A stretch of 64,000 bases of DNA from Salana multivorans (GTDB taxonomy: Bacteria > Actinomycetota > Actinomycetes > Actinomycetales > Beutenbergiaceae), in contig NZ_RKHQ01000001.1 of assembly GCF_003751805.1 (NCBI RefSeq), positions 682,001 through 746,000 of the forward strand. Direction: 5' to 3'. Under the pieces are notes generated by a model, which saw nothing but the letters and a program-made list of their open reading frames with translations, was not told the origin of the DNA and searched no databases. Numbering within the stretch: the first letter of the stretch is position 1; each line of letters starts with the position of its first letter. Shown piece after piece: positions 20,601 through 28,812 of the stretch. The translations under genes and the position numbers were made by a program.

Positions 20601-20654
20601 CTCGAACTCCCTCGTTCGACTGGGCAAAACCTCATCACAAAGCGGTTGGCTGGA

Positions 20655-20683
20655 ATGTTACTGAGAGAGTGCCCTGGTCGCAA
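20655..20683 (-). promoter_or_regulatory. putative promoter of the secreted-protein gene
   Basis: TTGCGA (20678-20683) and TAACAT (20655-20660) on the minus strand are 17 bases apart, leaving a leader of about 50 bases before the TTG start with its GAGGGAG site. Confidence 0.45.
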
Positions 20684-20746
20684 CTGAAACAGACCTCGTC
20701 CGGCGCAGCACCCAGGTCACGTGCCGTCGCCGCCCTCGTCGAGGAA

Positions 20747-22510
20747 CTACGCAGCTCCTCCCGCCGACATCGTGCGGACGAGGTCGACCAGTCGCCGGTG
20801 CAGGGCGCGACGTCGCTCGGCGGCCCCCGAACGGCTCAGCCGCACCTCGACGATCTCGATCCCACGGCCGACGCCGGTGAGCGCGGCCGCGAGTCCGGAC
20901 GCGTCGTCGACCAGCACGTGCCGGGCGCCGACACCGGCCGCGACGGCCGCGAGATCGAGCGCCTGCGGCGTCGCGAACACCCGCTCGTGCGCCGCGGCGA
21001 GCTCCGGTCGGCCGTGCTCGAGCGTGGCGAAGATCGACCCGCCGTCGTCGGCGAGGACGACGAGCTGGAGGTCGACCGGCCGCTCGAGCCGCCCCCGGAC
21101 GAGGCCGCCGAGGTCGTGCTGCAGCGTGAGGTCGCCGAGCAGGGCGCGCACGGGGCGGTCCCCCGCCGCCGGCCCGACGTCCGCAGCCAGCGCGTGGCCG
21201 AGCGCCGTGCTCACCGTGCCGTCGATGCCGGCCAGCCCCCGGTTGCTCACCACCCGCGCCGCGGGGAGGCCCGCGAGGTCGAGCTGCCGGATCGCCATGG
21301 ACGCCCCGGCCACGAGCAGACCACCGTCGCGTGCCGCCGCGCGGGAGACGAGCCGCGCGGCCGTCCAGCCCTCGATCGGCGCGCCGGCGAGCGCCAGCTC
21401 GACCTCGGCGTCCAGCTCGGCGGCGACCGCCCGCGCCGCGGCGTGCCAGCGGTCCGACCAGCCGGGACCGTCCGCGTCGCCCGCCGCGCGGCTCTCCTCG
21501 ACCTCGTCCGCCAGCCAGCCCGCCGGCACGTGCCGGGCGCCGGGCCCGTCGAGCCAGGCGTGACCGGGCGGGTCGACGAGGACCACCTCCACGTCCGGCC
21601 GCGCGAGCAGCGCGGTCTGCTGGCGCGAGAGCGTCGGACGTCCGAGCACCACGACGCGCTCGACGTCGTCCCCGAGCGCGTCGAGCAGGACCGGGACCGA
21701 GCCGAGCGCCCCGGGCAGGTCGACCGTTGGCTCCGCAAGCACGGGCCAGGCGGCTGGCAGGTCGGGCCGACCGCCGCGCACGGCGCCGTCACCGGCGAGC
21801 ATGACCGTCCGGGGTGTCCGCTCCGTGCGGATCGATCCAGTGGCCACCCGGACCTCCGGCGCCCGGACCGGCGCCGACGCCGCGCTGGAGGTGCCGTCGG
21901 CGGCGTCGCTCGGCGCCTCGATCCGCACGGAGCGGACGGGAGGCACGGGCACGAGCGGGTCGGCGAACGCGACGTTGAGGTGGACCGGGCCGGGCAGCGG
22001 GCCGCGAGCGACGCCGAGCAGGTCGAGGAGGGTGACCGAGGCGAGGTCCGCCGCGGTCAGGTCGGCCGTGGCGCGGGGCCGGGAGATCCCGCCCGCGACA
22101 CCGTCGGGCGAGCCGAAGACGCCGACGTGCTCCATCGTCTGCGACCCGCCGCGCCGCACGAGCTCGGCCGGGCGGTCGCACGAGACGACCACGAGCGGCA
22201 CGCGCTGGTGGGCCGCCTCGAGAAGAGCCGGGTGCAGGTTCGCGACCGCCGAGCCCGACGTGACGACCACCGGGACCGGACGGCCGGTCGCGACCGCGAG
22301 GCCGAGCGCGACGAAGCCGGCGGAGCGCTCGTCGATGCTGACGTGCAGCCGCAGCGCGCCCGCGTCCTCGGCGGCGAGCAGCGCGTACGCCATCGGTGCG
22401 CTGCGGGAGCCGGGAGCGAGGACGACGTCGCGGACGCCGCCCGTCGCGAGCGCCGCGACGACCGCCTCGGCGAGCGCCTGGCTCGGCGCCGGGTCGCGGG
22501 GCTCAGGCAC
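20747..22510 (-). CDS. menD: 2-succinyl-5-enolpyruvyl-6-hydroxy-3-cyclohexene-1-carboxylate synthase
   Basis: Thiamine-diphosphate enzyme that joins isochorismate and 2-oxoglutarate in menaquinone synthesis, 587 residues. N-terminal substrate motif VVLAPGSRSAPMAYAL, then IDERSAGFVALGLAVATGRP and VVTSGSAVANLHPA are typical of MenD. The ThDP-Mg region is ALLGDLTLQHDLGGL in the C-terminal third, preceded by NRGLAGIDGTVSTALG. The GTG start at 22510 overlaps the menC stop by eight bases, implying one transcript menC-menD. A longer start inside menC would add a tail not found in the family. Confidence 0.96.
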   Translation of the reverse strand: MPEPRDPAPSQALAEAVVAALATGGVRDVVLAPGSRSAPMAYALLAAEDAGALRLHVSIDERSAGFVALGLAVATGRPVPVVVTSGSAVANLHPALLEAAHQRVPLVVVSCDRPAELVRRGGSQTMEHVGVFGSPDGVAGGISRPRATADLTAADLASVTLLDLLGVARGPLPGPVHLNVAFADPLVPVPPVRSVRIEAPSDAADGTSSAASAPVRAPEVRVATGSIRTERTPRTVMLAGDGAVRGGRPDLPAAWPVLAEPTVDLPGALGSVPVLLDALGDDVERVVVLGRPTLSRQQTALLARPDVEVVLVDPPGHAWLDGPGARHVPAGWLADEVEESRAAGDADGPGWSDRWHAAARAVAAELDAEVELALAGAPIEGWTAARLVSRAAARDGGLLVAGASMAIRQLDLAGLPAARVVSNRGLAGIDGTVSTALGHALAADVGPAAGDRPVRALLGDLTLQHDLGGLVRGRLERPVDLQLVVLADDGGSIFATLEHGRPELAAAHERVFATPQALDLAAVAAGVGARHVLVDDASGLAAALTGVGRGIEIVEVRLSRSGAAERRRALHRRLVDLVRTMSAGGAA

Positions 22511-23468
22511 GGGAGCCCACCGCGTCGAGCCGGGCGAGCCAGCGCTCGCGGGTCGCGACGTCCGCACCGAGCACGTCGGGGGGCGTGACGGCGAGCGGCG
22601 CGACGGCTGCCGGCGACGCCGGCACCGGCAGCTCGCCGCCGACGGGGAGCAGCGGCGCCGCGGCGACGTCCCGCTCGAACAGGTGGACCGTCGCGAGCCC
22701 GCAGGCGTACGGCAGCTCGGGCAGCGCGGCCGCGAGCGCCAGACCCGCGGCGATGCCGACGCTCGACTCCAGCGCCGACGACACGACGACGGGCAGCCCG
22801 ACCTCCTCGGCGAGGCGCAGGCACGCGCGCACGCCGCCGAGGGGCTGGACCTTGAGCACGACGACGTCGGCGGCCTCGGCCCGTCGCACGGCGAGCGGGT
22901 CGGCGGCGCGGCGGATCGACTCGTCGGCCGCGACGGGCACGGACTGCGCGCGGCGCACGGCGGCCAGGTCGGCGACCGAGGCGCACGGCTGCTCGACGTA
23001 CTCGAGGCCGCCGGCCGCCCGGTCGAGCCGGGCGAGCGAGGTCAGCGCCTCGTCGCGCGTCCAGCCGCCGTTGGCGTCGATCCGGATCCGACCGGCCGGG
23101 CCGAGGGCGTCGCGGACCGCCTCGAGCCGGGCCTCGGTCTCGGCGAGGCCCTGCCCGGGCTCGGCGACCTTGACCTTCGCCGTCGTGCAGCCGCCGGAGC
23201 CGGTGACGATCGCGTGGGCACGCTCGGGGTCGACGGCCGGGACGGTCACGTTGACCGGGACGCTGGAACGCAGCTGCGCCGGCCAGCCGAGGTCGGCGGT
23301 CTCGCGGGCCGCGGCGAGCCACGCCGAACTCTCGGCGTCGTCGTAGTCCCAGAACGGGGAGAACTCCCCCCACCCGGCGTCGCCGCGCAGGAGGACGCCG
23401 TCGCGGACCGTGATCCCGCGGAAGCGCGTGCGCAGCCGCGAGGAGTAGACGAGGACGTCGCGAGGCAC
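22503..23468 (-). CDS. menC: o-succinylbenzoate synthase
   Basis: Enolase-superfamily dehydratase that forms o-succinylbenzoate from SHCHC, 321 residues. The catalytic lysine motif TAKVKVAE (second Lys, about residue 100), the metal ligands in RIRIDANGGW and EYVEQPC, DESIRR, and the second catalytic lysine in VVLKVQPLGG are in order. The GTG start at 23468 sits six bases after TAGGCT and lacks a ribosome binding site, so the message is probably leaderless. Divergent from menB, with 75 bases between the two start codons. Confidence 0.95.
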   Translation of the reverse strand: MPRDVLVYSSRLRTRFRGITVRDGVLLRGDAGWGEFSPFWDYDDAESSAWLAAARETADLGWPAQLRSSVPVNVTVPAVDPERAHAIVTGSGGCTTAKVKVAEPGQGLAETEARLEAVRDALGPAGRIRIDANGGWTRDEALTSLARLDRAAGGLEYVEQPCASVADLAAVRRAQSVPVAADESIRRAADPLAVRRAEAADVVVLKVQPLGGVRACLRLAEEVGLPVVVSSALESSVGIAAGLALAAALPELPYACGLATVHLFERDVAAAPLLPVGGELPVPASPAAVAPLAVTPPDVLGADVATRERWLARLDAVGSRA

Positions 23469-23474
23469 CCCGCC

Positions 23475-23480
23475 AGCCTA
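23475..23480 (-). promoter_or_regulatory. leaderless-type -10 box before menC
   Basis: TAGGCT on the minus strand, six bases before the menC GTG. Confidence 0.55.
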
Positions 23481-23530
23481 GTGACGCCTCGACCGGACGG
23501 CCCGAGCCCCCGGGCGGGCACCGCGACGGG

Positions 23531-23536
23531 TACGTT
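23531..23536 (+). promoter_or_regulatory. leaderless-type -10 box before menB
   Basis: TACGTT, seven bases before the menB GTG at 23544; no ribosome binding site. Confidence 0.5.
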
Positions 23537-23543
23537 GGCTGGC

Positions 23544-24542
23544 GTGAGCGCGCACGCACCGACTCCCCCGCCCGCGAAGGTCTCCGACACCTTCGACCCC
23601 GTGAGCTGGCGCGAGGTCGAGGGGTTCGACCTCACCGACATCACCTACCACCGGGGGGTCGCCCGCGAGGTCGACGAGGCCGGCGCGGTCGTCTCGCAGC
23701 GCGACCTCCCCGTCGTCCGGATCGCCTTCGACCGGCCCGAGGTGCGCAACGCCTTCCGCCCGCACACGGTCGACGAGCTCTACCGCGCGCTCGACCACGC
23801 GCGGCTCGACCCGGGCGTCGGGACCGTCCTGCTCACCGGCAACGGCCCGAGCCCCAGGGACGGCGGCCACGCCTTCTGCTCGGGCGGGGACCAGCGCGTG
23901 CGCGGGCGATCCGGCTACCAGTACGCCGAGACGGACGACGCCGGCAACCCCGTCGGGGAGACCCGCGAGAGCGTCGACCCGGCGCGCGCCGGCCGGCTGC
24001 ACATCCTCGAGGTGCAGCGGCTCATCCGGACCATGCCGAAGGTCGTCGTCGCGGTGGTCAACGGCTGGGCCGCCGGCGGGGGGCACTCGCTCTTCGTCGT
24101 CGCCGACCTCGCGATCGCGAGCCGCGAGCACGCCGCGTTCATGCAGACCGACGCGAACGTCGGGTCGTTCGACGCCGGCTACGGCTCCGCGCTGCTCGCG
24201 CGCCAGGTCGGGCAGAAGCGCGCGCGGGAGATCTTCTTCCTCGCCCGCCGCTACTCGGCCGAGGACGCGGAGCGGTGGGGCGCGATCAACGAGGCGGTCG
24301 ACCACGACCGGCTGGAGGAGGTCGCGCTGGAGTACGCCGCGACGATCGCGACGAAGTCGCCGCAGGCGATCCGCATGCTCAAGTTCGCCTTCAACCTCGC
24401 CGACGACGGGCTCGCCGGACAGCAGGTCTTCGCCGGTGAGGCGACGCGGCTGGCGTACCAGACCGACGAGGCCGTCGAGGGACGGGACGCGTTCCTCGAG
24501 CGGCGCGCACCCGACTGGTCGGGCTTCCCCCACGTGTCCTGA
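23544..24542 (+). CDS. menB: 1,4-dihydroxy-2-naphthoyl-CoA synthase
   Basis: Crotonase-fold enzyme that cyclises o-succinylbenzoyl-CoA, 332 residues. Signature elements: FDRPEVRNAFRPHTVDELY near 70, HAFCSGGDQRVRG near 113 (oxyanion-hole glycines), VVNGWAAGGGHSLF near 170, and QTDANVGSFDAGYGSALLAR with the catalytic aspartate and tyrosine. The C-terminal FLERRAPDWSGFP is diagnostic for MenB over other crotonases. Start GTG 23544, seven bases after a TANNNT box. The longer upstream reading frame is antisense to menC and menD and is rejected. Confidence 0.97.
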   Translation: MSAHAPTPPPAKVSDTFDPVSWREVEGFDLTDITYHRGVAREVDEAGAVVSQRDLPVVRIAFDRPEVRNAFRPHTVDELYRALDHARLDPGVGTVLLTGNGPSPRDGGHAFCSGGDQRVRGRSGYQYAETDDAGNPVGETRESVDPARAGRLHILEVQRLIRTMPKVVVAVVNGWAAGGGHSLFVVADLAIASREHAAFMQTDANVGSFDAGYGSALLARQVGQKRAREIFFLARRYSAEDAERWGAINEAVDHDRLEEVALEYAATIATKSPQAIRMLKFAFNLADDGLAGQQVFAGEATRLAYQTDEAVEGRDAFLERRAPDWSGFPHVS

Positions 24543-24551
24543 GAGGGTCCT

Positions 24552-24569
24552 GGGACCTGTCGCGGTCCC
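24552..24569. terminator. weak hairpin between convergent menB and DUF3048 gene
   Basis: GGGACC (24552-24557) and GGTCCC (24564-24569) with a six-base loop, just past the menB stop, within a G/T-rich stretch of degenerate GTCAGGTC repeats. Confidence 0.35.
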
Positions 24570-24596
24570 GTCAGGTCGAGTCCCGGTCGGGTCAGG

Positions 24597-25682
24597 TCAG
24601 GAGACGGTGAGCGAGGAGCTGTCGTAGGGCAGCAGCTCGATGAACGTCTGCCCGGGCGCGAGCGTGATGACCTGGCCGTCCGCGCCGGTCAGGACGATCG
24701 GGTCCGAGATGCCCGCCTTGGACCACGTCCCCGACACCGTCCGACCGCCCGTGGCCACGAGAGCCTCACCGGAGTCGACCATGATCGTCTCGTAGACGGC
24801 CGTGCCGATCGGGTCCTTGGCACCGGTGTCGCGGATGTTGACACGCAGCACGACCACGTTGTCGGCGGCGATCTGCTCGCCGGTGTCGACGGTGTGCGGC
24901 GCGTCGCTCATCGAGCGGAGCCAGCGGCTGCCGTCCCAGTTCCAGCTCGACTTCTGCGCCGGGAACTTCGCGACGATCTCGGTCGCCTCGGTCCCGTTCG
25001 CCGCAGCCGTCGCCGCGGCCGGGGTCGCGGCGAACGTGAAGGGCGCCGGCGGCGTCAGGTTCCGGTTCCCGTCCGCGACCGTGATCATCTCGGCCGGGTT
25101 CCCGTACAGGTTGTACGGCGTCCGGCGGAAGTCGACCCGGTACATGCCCGGGCCGCCCTGGTCGCCGATCGTGACCTGGACGCCGTCGTCGATCACCTGC
25201 TGGATGAACTGCGGCTGACCGCCGGAGAACGCCAGGAGCCCGCCGGTCGGACCGACGATCCCGCCGTCCATCGGACGCACCGACCGGATCGGGCCGACCT
25301 GCTCGGGCAGCGAGGAGTGGAACATCGCGAGGAGGCGCGTCTCGCCGCCCTCGATCATCTCCTCCCACAGCACGTCGGCGACGTTGATGCCCGCCTGCGG
25401 TCGCGCGGGACGCGTCGTCTCCACCTTGACCGCGAGCACCGGACGCTCGACCACGTCGCCCGGCAGGCCGGTGAGCGGCCACACGGGCGCCGCCTCGGGC
25501 GCGGCCGTCTTGTCCACCTGGACCTCGGGGTCGACCGTGACGGGCGGGTCCGTCGGCTGGATGACCTCGGGCTCCTTCGAGCACGCGGTGAGCGCGAGCC
25601 CGGCCGCGAGGAGGGTCGCGACGACGGCGAGGCCGCGCTGGCGCGTGCTGGCGGGGCGCGTGCGGGTGCGAGAGGTAGCCAC
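24597..25682 (-). CDS. DUF3048 domain lipoprotein
   Basis: Predicted exported lipoprotein, 361 residues, related to the YerB/DUF3048 family of unknown function. Basic n-region, hydrophobic stretch VVATLLAAGLALTAC with the lipobox cysteine at about residue 33, then a Pro/Thr/Val-rich linker. The conserved domain starts with PLTGLPGDVVERPVLAVKVE, includes QAGINVADVLWEEMIEGG, then PIRSVRPMDGGIVGPTGG and VDFRRTPYNLYGNP. The GTG start at 25682 lies six bases after CACAGT and may be leaderless. It sits back to back with menE, with 32 bases between the starts. Confidence 0.88.
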   Translation of the reverse strand: MATSRTRTRPASTRQRGLAVVATLLAAGLALTACSKEPEVIQPTDPPVTVDPEVQVDKTAAPEAAPVWPLTGLPGDVVERPVLAVKVETTRPARPQAGINVADVLWEEMIEGGETRLLAMFHSSLPEQVGPIRSVRPMDGGIVGPTGGLLAFSGGQPQFIQQVIDDGVQVTIGDQGGPGMYRVDFRRTPYNLYGNPAEMITVADGNRNLTPPAPFTFAATPAAATAAANGTEATEIVAKFPAQKSSWNWDGSRWLRSMSDAPHTVDTGEQIAADNVVVLRVNIRDTGAKDPIGTAVYETIMVDSGEALVATGGRTVSGTWSKAGISDPIVLTGADGQVITLAPGQTFIELLPYDSSSLTVS

Positions 25683-25702
25683 GTCCCAACTGTGCCACGC
25701 CC

Positions 25703-25708
25703 TACCCT
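25703..25708 (+). promoter_or_regulatory. leaderless-type -10 box before menE
   Basis: TACCCT, six bases before the menE GTG at 25715. Confidence 0.5.
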
Positions 25709-25714
25709 GGTCGG

Positions 25715-26872
25715 GTGGCCCATGACACCCCCGACGAGGCGCTCGCGGAGGTCCTCGCGGGACGCCGGCTGCTCCGGCTCGGATCCGCGCGGGGGCTCGA
25801 CCTGCCCGTGGTCGCGGGGGCCGGGGTCTACTGCGCGACCTCGGGGTCGACGGGCGGGGCACCGAGCGTCGTCGCGCTCGGCCCGGCCACCATCGCGCAC
25901 GCCGTCGCCGCGACGGACGAGCGGCTCGGCGGCCCCGGCGCGTGGCTGCTCTCGCTGCCCGACGACCACGTCGCGGGCCTCATGGTCCGGGCGCGCGCGC
26001 TGACCGCCGGCGCTCCCCTCGTCCGCGGTCACGCCGGCGCCTTCACGGCCGCGGGCTTCGCGCGCGACGTCGCCCTGCTGCACGACGCGACTCCCCCCGG
26101 CCTGCGCCGGTACGGCTCGCTCGTGCCGACCCAGCTGCACCGCGTCCTCGCCGACGCCGGGGCGGCGACCGCCGCCGCCTCGCTCGACGCGGTCCTGCTC
26201 GGTGGCGCCGCGGCCCCCGAGCCCCTGCTCGCCCGGGCGCGAGCGGCCCGCGTCCCCGTCGTCACCACGTACGGGATGACGGAGACGGCCGGTGGGTGCG
26301 TGTACGACGGCGTCCCGCTGCGCGGCACGAGCGTGGCGATCGACGACGACGGGCGCATCCGGCTGCGGGGTGACCAGGTGGCCCTCGGCTACGTGACGGC
26401 GCGCGGGCTGGAGCCGTTCGACGGCGAGGTCCTCACCAACGACCGCGGCCGGTGGGAGCAGACCGCGGGCGGCCGGCGGCTGCGCGTGCTGGGCCGGCGG
26501 GACGACGTCATCGTCTCGGGCGGGGTCAACGTCGACCCGCACGCCGTCGAGGCCGCGGCGCTCGCGGTCGAGGGCGTCGCCGAGGCGGCGGCCGTCGGGG
26601 TGCCCGACCCGGAATGGGGCCAGCTCGTCTGCCTCGCGCTGCGGGTTGACCCCGGGACGGCGGCCGGCGTGGCCGAGGACGTGCGGGGCGCGATCCGCGA
26701 CCGCCTCGGGGCGGCGAGCGTGCCGAAGCGCGTGCTCGCGGGCGAGGATTCGCTTCCGCTGCGGGGTCCGGGGAAGATCGACCGGCGGGCGCTCGTCGCG
26801 AGGTTCGCGCAGACGGACGCGAGCGGCACCCCTCGCGCGGGCCATCACCCCGCGACCGGTGGAGAGGACTGA
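25715..26872 (+). CDS. menE: o-succinylbenzoate-CoA ligase
   Basis: Short AMP-forming acyl-CoA synthetase that activates o-succinylbenzoate, 385 residues. The ATP-binding P-loop is CATSGSTGGAP (about residues 40-50); the A5 motif is VTTYGMTETAGGCVYDG; the hinge is VLGRRDDVIVSGGVNVDP; and the catalytic lysine lies in LRGPGKIDRRAL near the C-terminus. It is shorter than most MenE proteins but all core motifs are present, as seen in actinobacterial relatives. Start GTG 25715; ATG 25721 is out of frame. Followed by menA after two bases. Confidence 0.94.
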   Translation: MAHDTPDEALAEVLAGRRLLRLGSARGLDLPVVAGAGVYCATSGSTGGAPSVVALGPATIAHAVAATDERLGGPGAWLLSLPDDHVAGLMVRARALTAGAPLVRGHAGAFTAAGFARDVALLHDATPPGLRRYGSLVPTQLHRVLADAGAATAAASLDAVLLGGAAAPEPLLARARAARVPVVTTYGMTETAGGCVYDGVPLRGTSVAIDDDGRIRLRGDQVALGYVTARGLEPFDGEVLTNDRGRWEQTAGGRRLRVLGRRDDVIVSGGVNVDPHAVEAAALAVEGVAEAAAVGVPDPEWGQLVCLALRVDPGTAAGVAEDVRGAIRDRLGAASVPKRVLAGEDSLPLRGPGKIDRRALVARFAQTDASGTPRAGHHPATGGED

Positions 26873-26874
26873 GA

Positions 26875-27804
26875 ATGGCAACGCTTGGCGAGTGGGCGGC
26901 CGGTGCGCGCCCGAGGACGCTGCCGGCCGCGGTGGCGCCCGTGCTGGCCGGGACCGGCGCCGCGGCCGGGATGGGCTCGTTCCGCTGGCTGCCGGCGCTC
27001 CTGTGCGCACTGCTCGCGCTGACGCTGCAGATCGCGGTCAACTACGCCAACGACTACTCCGACGGGGTTCGCGGCACCGACGACGAGCGACGCGTCGGAC
27101 CCATGCGGCTGGTCGGCTCGGGCGCCGCGACGCCGCGCGCGGTCAAGCTCGCGGCCCTGGCGACCGGTGTCGTCGCCGCCGCGCTCGGCGTCCTGCTCTG
27201 CTGGGTGACGGGGTTCTGGTGGCTGCTCGGCGTCGGCGCGCTCGCGCTGCTCGCGACCTGGGGCTACACCGGCGGGAAACGCCCGTACGGCTACCTCGGG
27301 CTCGGTGAGGTCATGGTGTTCGTGTTCTTCGGGCTCGTAGCGACGCTCGGGACGACCTACGCGCAGGCCGGCGCGCTCACCGGCGGGGCCGTGTGCGCGG
27401 CCGTGGCGATGGGCTCGCTGGCGTGCGCGCTGCTCATGGTGAACAACCTGCGCGACGTCGCGACGGACACCGTCGCCGGCAAGCACACGCTGGCCGTCCG
27501 GCTCGGCGAGACGCGCGCGCGGACGGTGTTCGCCGGCATGGTGCTGACCCCCTTCGCGTGCGCGCTGGCCGCGGTGCTCCTCGCCCTGCCCGCGCCCGGG
27601 ATGCCGCTCGCGCTGGCACCGCTGCTCGTGCTCACGCTGGCGCCGGTCGCGCTGCAGCTCGCGCGGATCGTCCGGGCGGGGCTGTCAGGTCCGGGGCTCG
27701 TGAGCATCCTGCGGGACGTCGGGCGACTCGAGCTCATGGTCGGCCTCGCGTTCGCCTTCGCCCTGTGGTGGGGCGGGCCGGACGGCGGGCTCGTCGGCGG
27801 CTGA
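26875..27804 (+). CDS. menA: 1,4-dihydroxy-2-naphthoate polyprenyltransferase
   Basis: UbiA-superfamily membrane prenyltransferase that attaches the isoprenoid tail to DHNA, 309 residues with about eight to nine helices. The first Asp-rich motif is VNYANDYSDGVRGTDDE (about residues 54-70) and the second is MVNNLRDVATDTVAGKHTL (about 187-205). It starts two bases after the menE stop and is cotranscribed with it. Its last 120 bases overlap, on the opposite strand, the coding end of the DUF4229 gene. Confidence 0.96.
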   Translation: MATLGEWAAGARPRTLPAAVAPVLAGTGAAAGMGSFRWLPALLCALLALTLQIAVNYANDYSDGVRGTDDERRVGPMRLVGSGAATPRAVKLAALATGVVAAALGVLLCWVTGFWWLLGVGALALLATWGYTGGKRPYGYLGLGEVMVFVFFGLVATLGTTYAQAGALTGGAVCAAVAMGSLACALLMVNNLRDVATDTVAGKHTLAVRLGETRARTVFAGMVLTPFACALAAVLLALPAPGMPLALAPLLVLTLAPVALQLARIVRAGLSGPGLVSILRDVGRLELMVGLAFAFALWWGGPDGGLVGG

Positions 27805-28173
27805 GGCTGCGGTCCGCTCGATCCGGCCGGTCCGAGCGGTCGACGGGTCGGCCGAGGTCTCGGGAGTGCTCGGCACCGCCGGTGTCTCGGGCGCCGGCTC
27901 CGGGACGAGGTCGAGCGCGGCGTCCTCGGCCGCCTCGTCGATCCCCTCGTTCCCGCGGGCACCGCGGGTCGCGGCCCGCTCCGTCGCTCGCTCGGCGAGC
28001 GCCGCGGCGGCCGCCGCGCGCGGACGCGGCAGCGCGAGGTAGGCGACGGCCGCGGCCACCACGACCGAGATCAGCAGCCACCACCAGCCCCGCATGCCGA
28101 GGAGGTACACGATCCCCAGGCTTCCGAGCAGCACGAGCAGGCGGTAGAGCGAGTACATGACGACGGGACGCAC
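27685..28173 (-). CDS. DUF4229 membrane protein
   Basis: Small membrane protein of 162 residues: two helices at about 8-25 and 28-47 followed by an Ala/Pro/Glu-rich cytoplasmic tail with low complexity. The N-terminal part fits DUF4229, a family often found beside menA in actinobacteria, so a link to quinone synthesis is suggested by context only. The GTG start at 28173 lies six bases after TAGGCT (leaderless). The last 40 codons are antisense to the end of menA; the true length of the tail is therefore less certain than the start. Confidence 0.78.
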   Translation of the reverse strand: MRPVVMYSLYRLLVLLGSLGIVYLLGMRGWWWLLISVVVAAAVAYLALPRPRAAAAAALAERATERAATRGARGNEGIDEAAEDAALDLVPEPAPETPAVPSTPETSADPSTARTGRIERTAASAADEPAVRPAPPQGEGEREADHELESPDVPQDAHEPRT

Positions 28174-28179
28174 CCGGTC

Positions 28180-28185
28180 AGCCTA
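28180..28185 (-). promoter_or_regulatory. leaderless-type -10 box before the DUF4229 gene
   Basis: TAGGCT on the minus strand, six bases before the GTG at 28173. Confidence 0.55.
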
Positions 28186-28239
28186 CGGCGGCAACCACCG
28201 GCGCGACCGGCGGTCGGGGCGTCGGCCGTCCCACCGACG

Positions 28240-28245
28240 TAGGCT
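28240..28245 (+). promoter_or_regulatory. leaderless-type -10 box before the 126-residue membrane protein gene
   Basis: TAGGCT, six bases before the ATG at 28252. Together with the box for the DUF4229 gene it forms a back-to-back pair. Confidence 0.55.
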
Positions 28246-28251
28246 GGAGCG

Positions 28252-28632
28252 ATGCCGCGCCTGCTCCTGTTCCTCCTCGTCATCGGGGTGGTGGTCTACA
28301 CCCTCGTCTGGCTGATCCAGCGTGGCCGCACGGGACCCGGGCCGAGCGCGCCGCCGGCTCCCCCGCGCCCGGCGCCCGACGACGACCCCGTGTTCCTCGC
28401 CCAGCTCGACCGTCGGCTGCGCGAGGAGCGCCGCCAGCGCGAGCTGGAGGAGGCGCGACGGAGCGCTGCGGCGCGCCAGGCCGCCGAGACGGCGTCGGAC
28501 GGTGCCGAGGTCGCGGAGGCGGAGCCGACGAGCTCCGACGAGATCGACCCGGCCGAGCAGGGAGAGCGGGGCGGGCGGGCCGAGGGCGGCGACCGCGACG
28601 ACACGATCGATCCCCCCGCCCGGGGCGTCTGA
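28252..28632 (+). CDS. small single-span membrane protein of unknown function
   Basis: 126 residues, not assigned to a family. A single N-terminal helix (LLLFLLVIGVVVYTLVWLIQ, about residues 4-23) is followed by a proline-rich linker, a short charged stretch likely to be helical or coiled (DRRLREERRQRELEEARR, about 53-70), and an acidic Ala/Glu/Asp tail. The short hydrophobic start resembles the N-terminal segment of PLDc_N-type proteins but is too short to be sure. The start is supported by a TAGGCT box six bases upstream. The stop codon lies inside the first of three 17-bp tandem repeats. Confidence 0.65.
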   Translation: MPRLLLFLLVIGVVVYTLVWLIQRGRTGPGPSAPPAPPRPAPDDDPVFLAQLDRRLREERRQRELEEARRSAAARQAAETASDGAEVAEAEPTSSDEIDPAEQGERGGRAEGGDRDDTIDPPARGV

Positions 28633-28674
28633 GGCCCCGCGGCGTCTGAGGCTCCGCGGCGTGTGAGGCCTCGC
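28624..28674. repeat. three 17-bp tandem repeats at the end of the small membrane protein gene
   Basis: Units at 28624-28640, 28641-28657 and 28658-28674 follow the pattern GGCGTCTGAGGCCCCGC with one to three differences. The first copy contains the TGA stop, and the others repeat TGA in the same setting. Confidence 0.85.
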
Positions 28675-28812
28675 CGGGCGTGGGGCCCAGCCGGGACCGG
28701 GGGCACGAGCCTCGGAGCGCCGTCGGCGGCACGAGCGGCCGACGCGACGAGGGCGCCAGCGTCAGGCGCGGGCCAGCAGCGCCGGCGCCGAGGCACACAC
28801 TCACGCGAAGAA

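Noticed and set aside
28624-28674. Possible CRISPR array
   Set aside because: The three 17-bp units are contiguous, with no spacers, and no cas genes are in the window.
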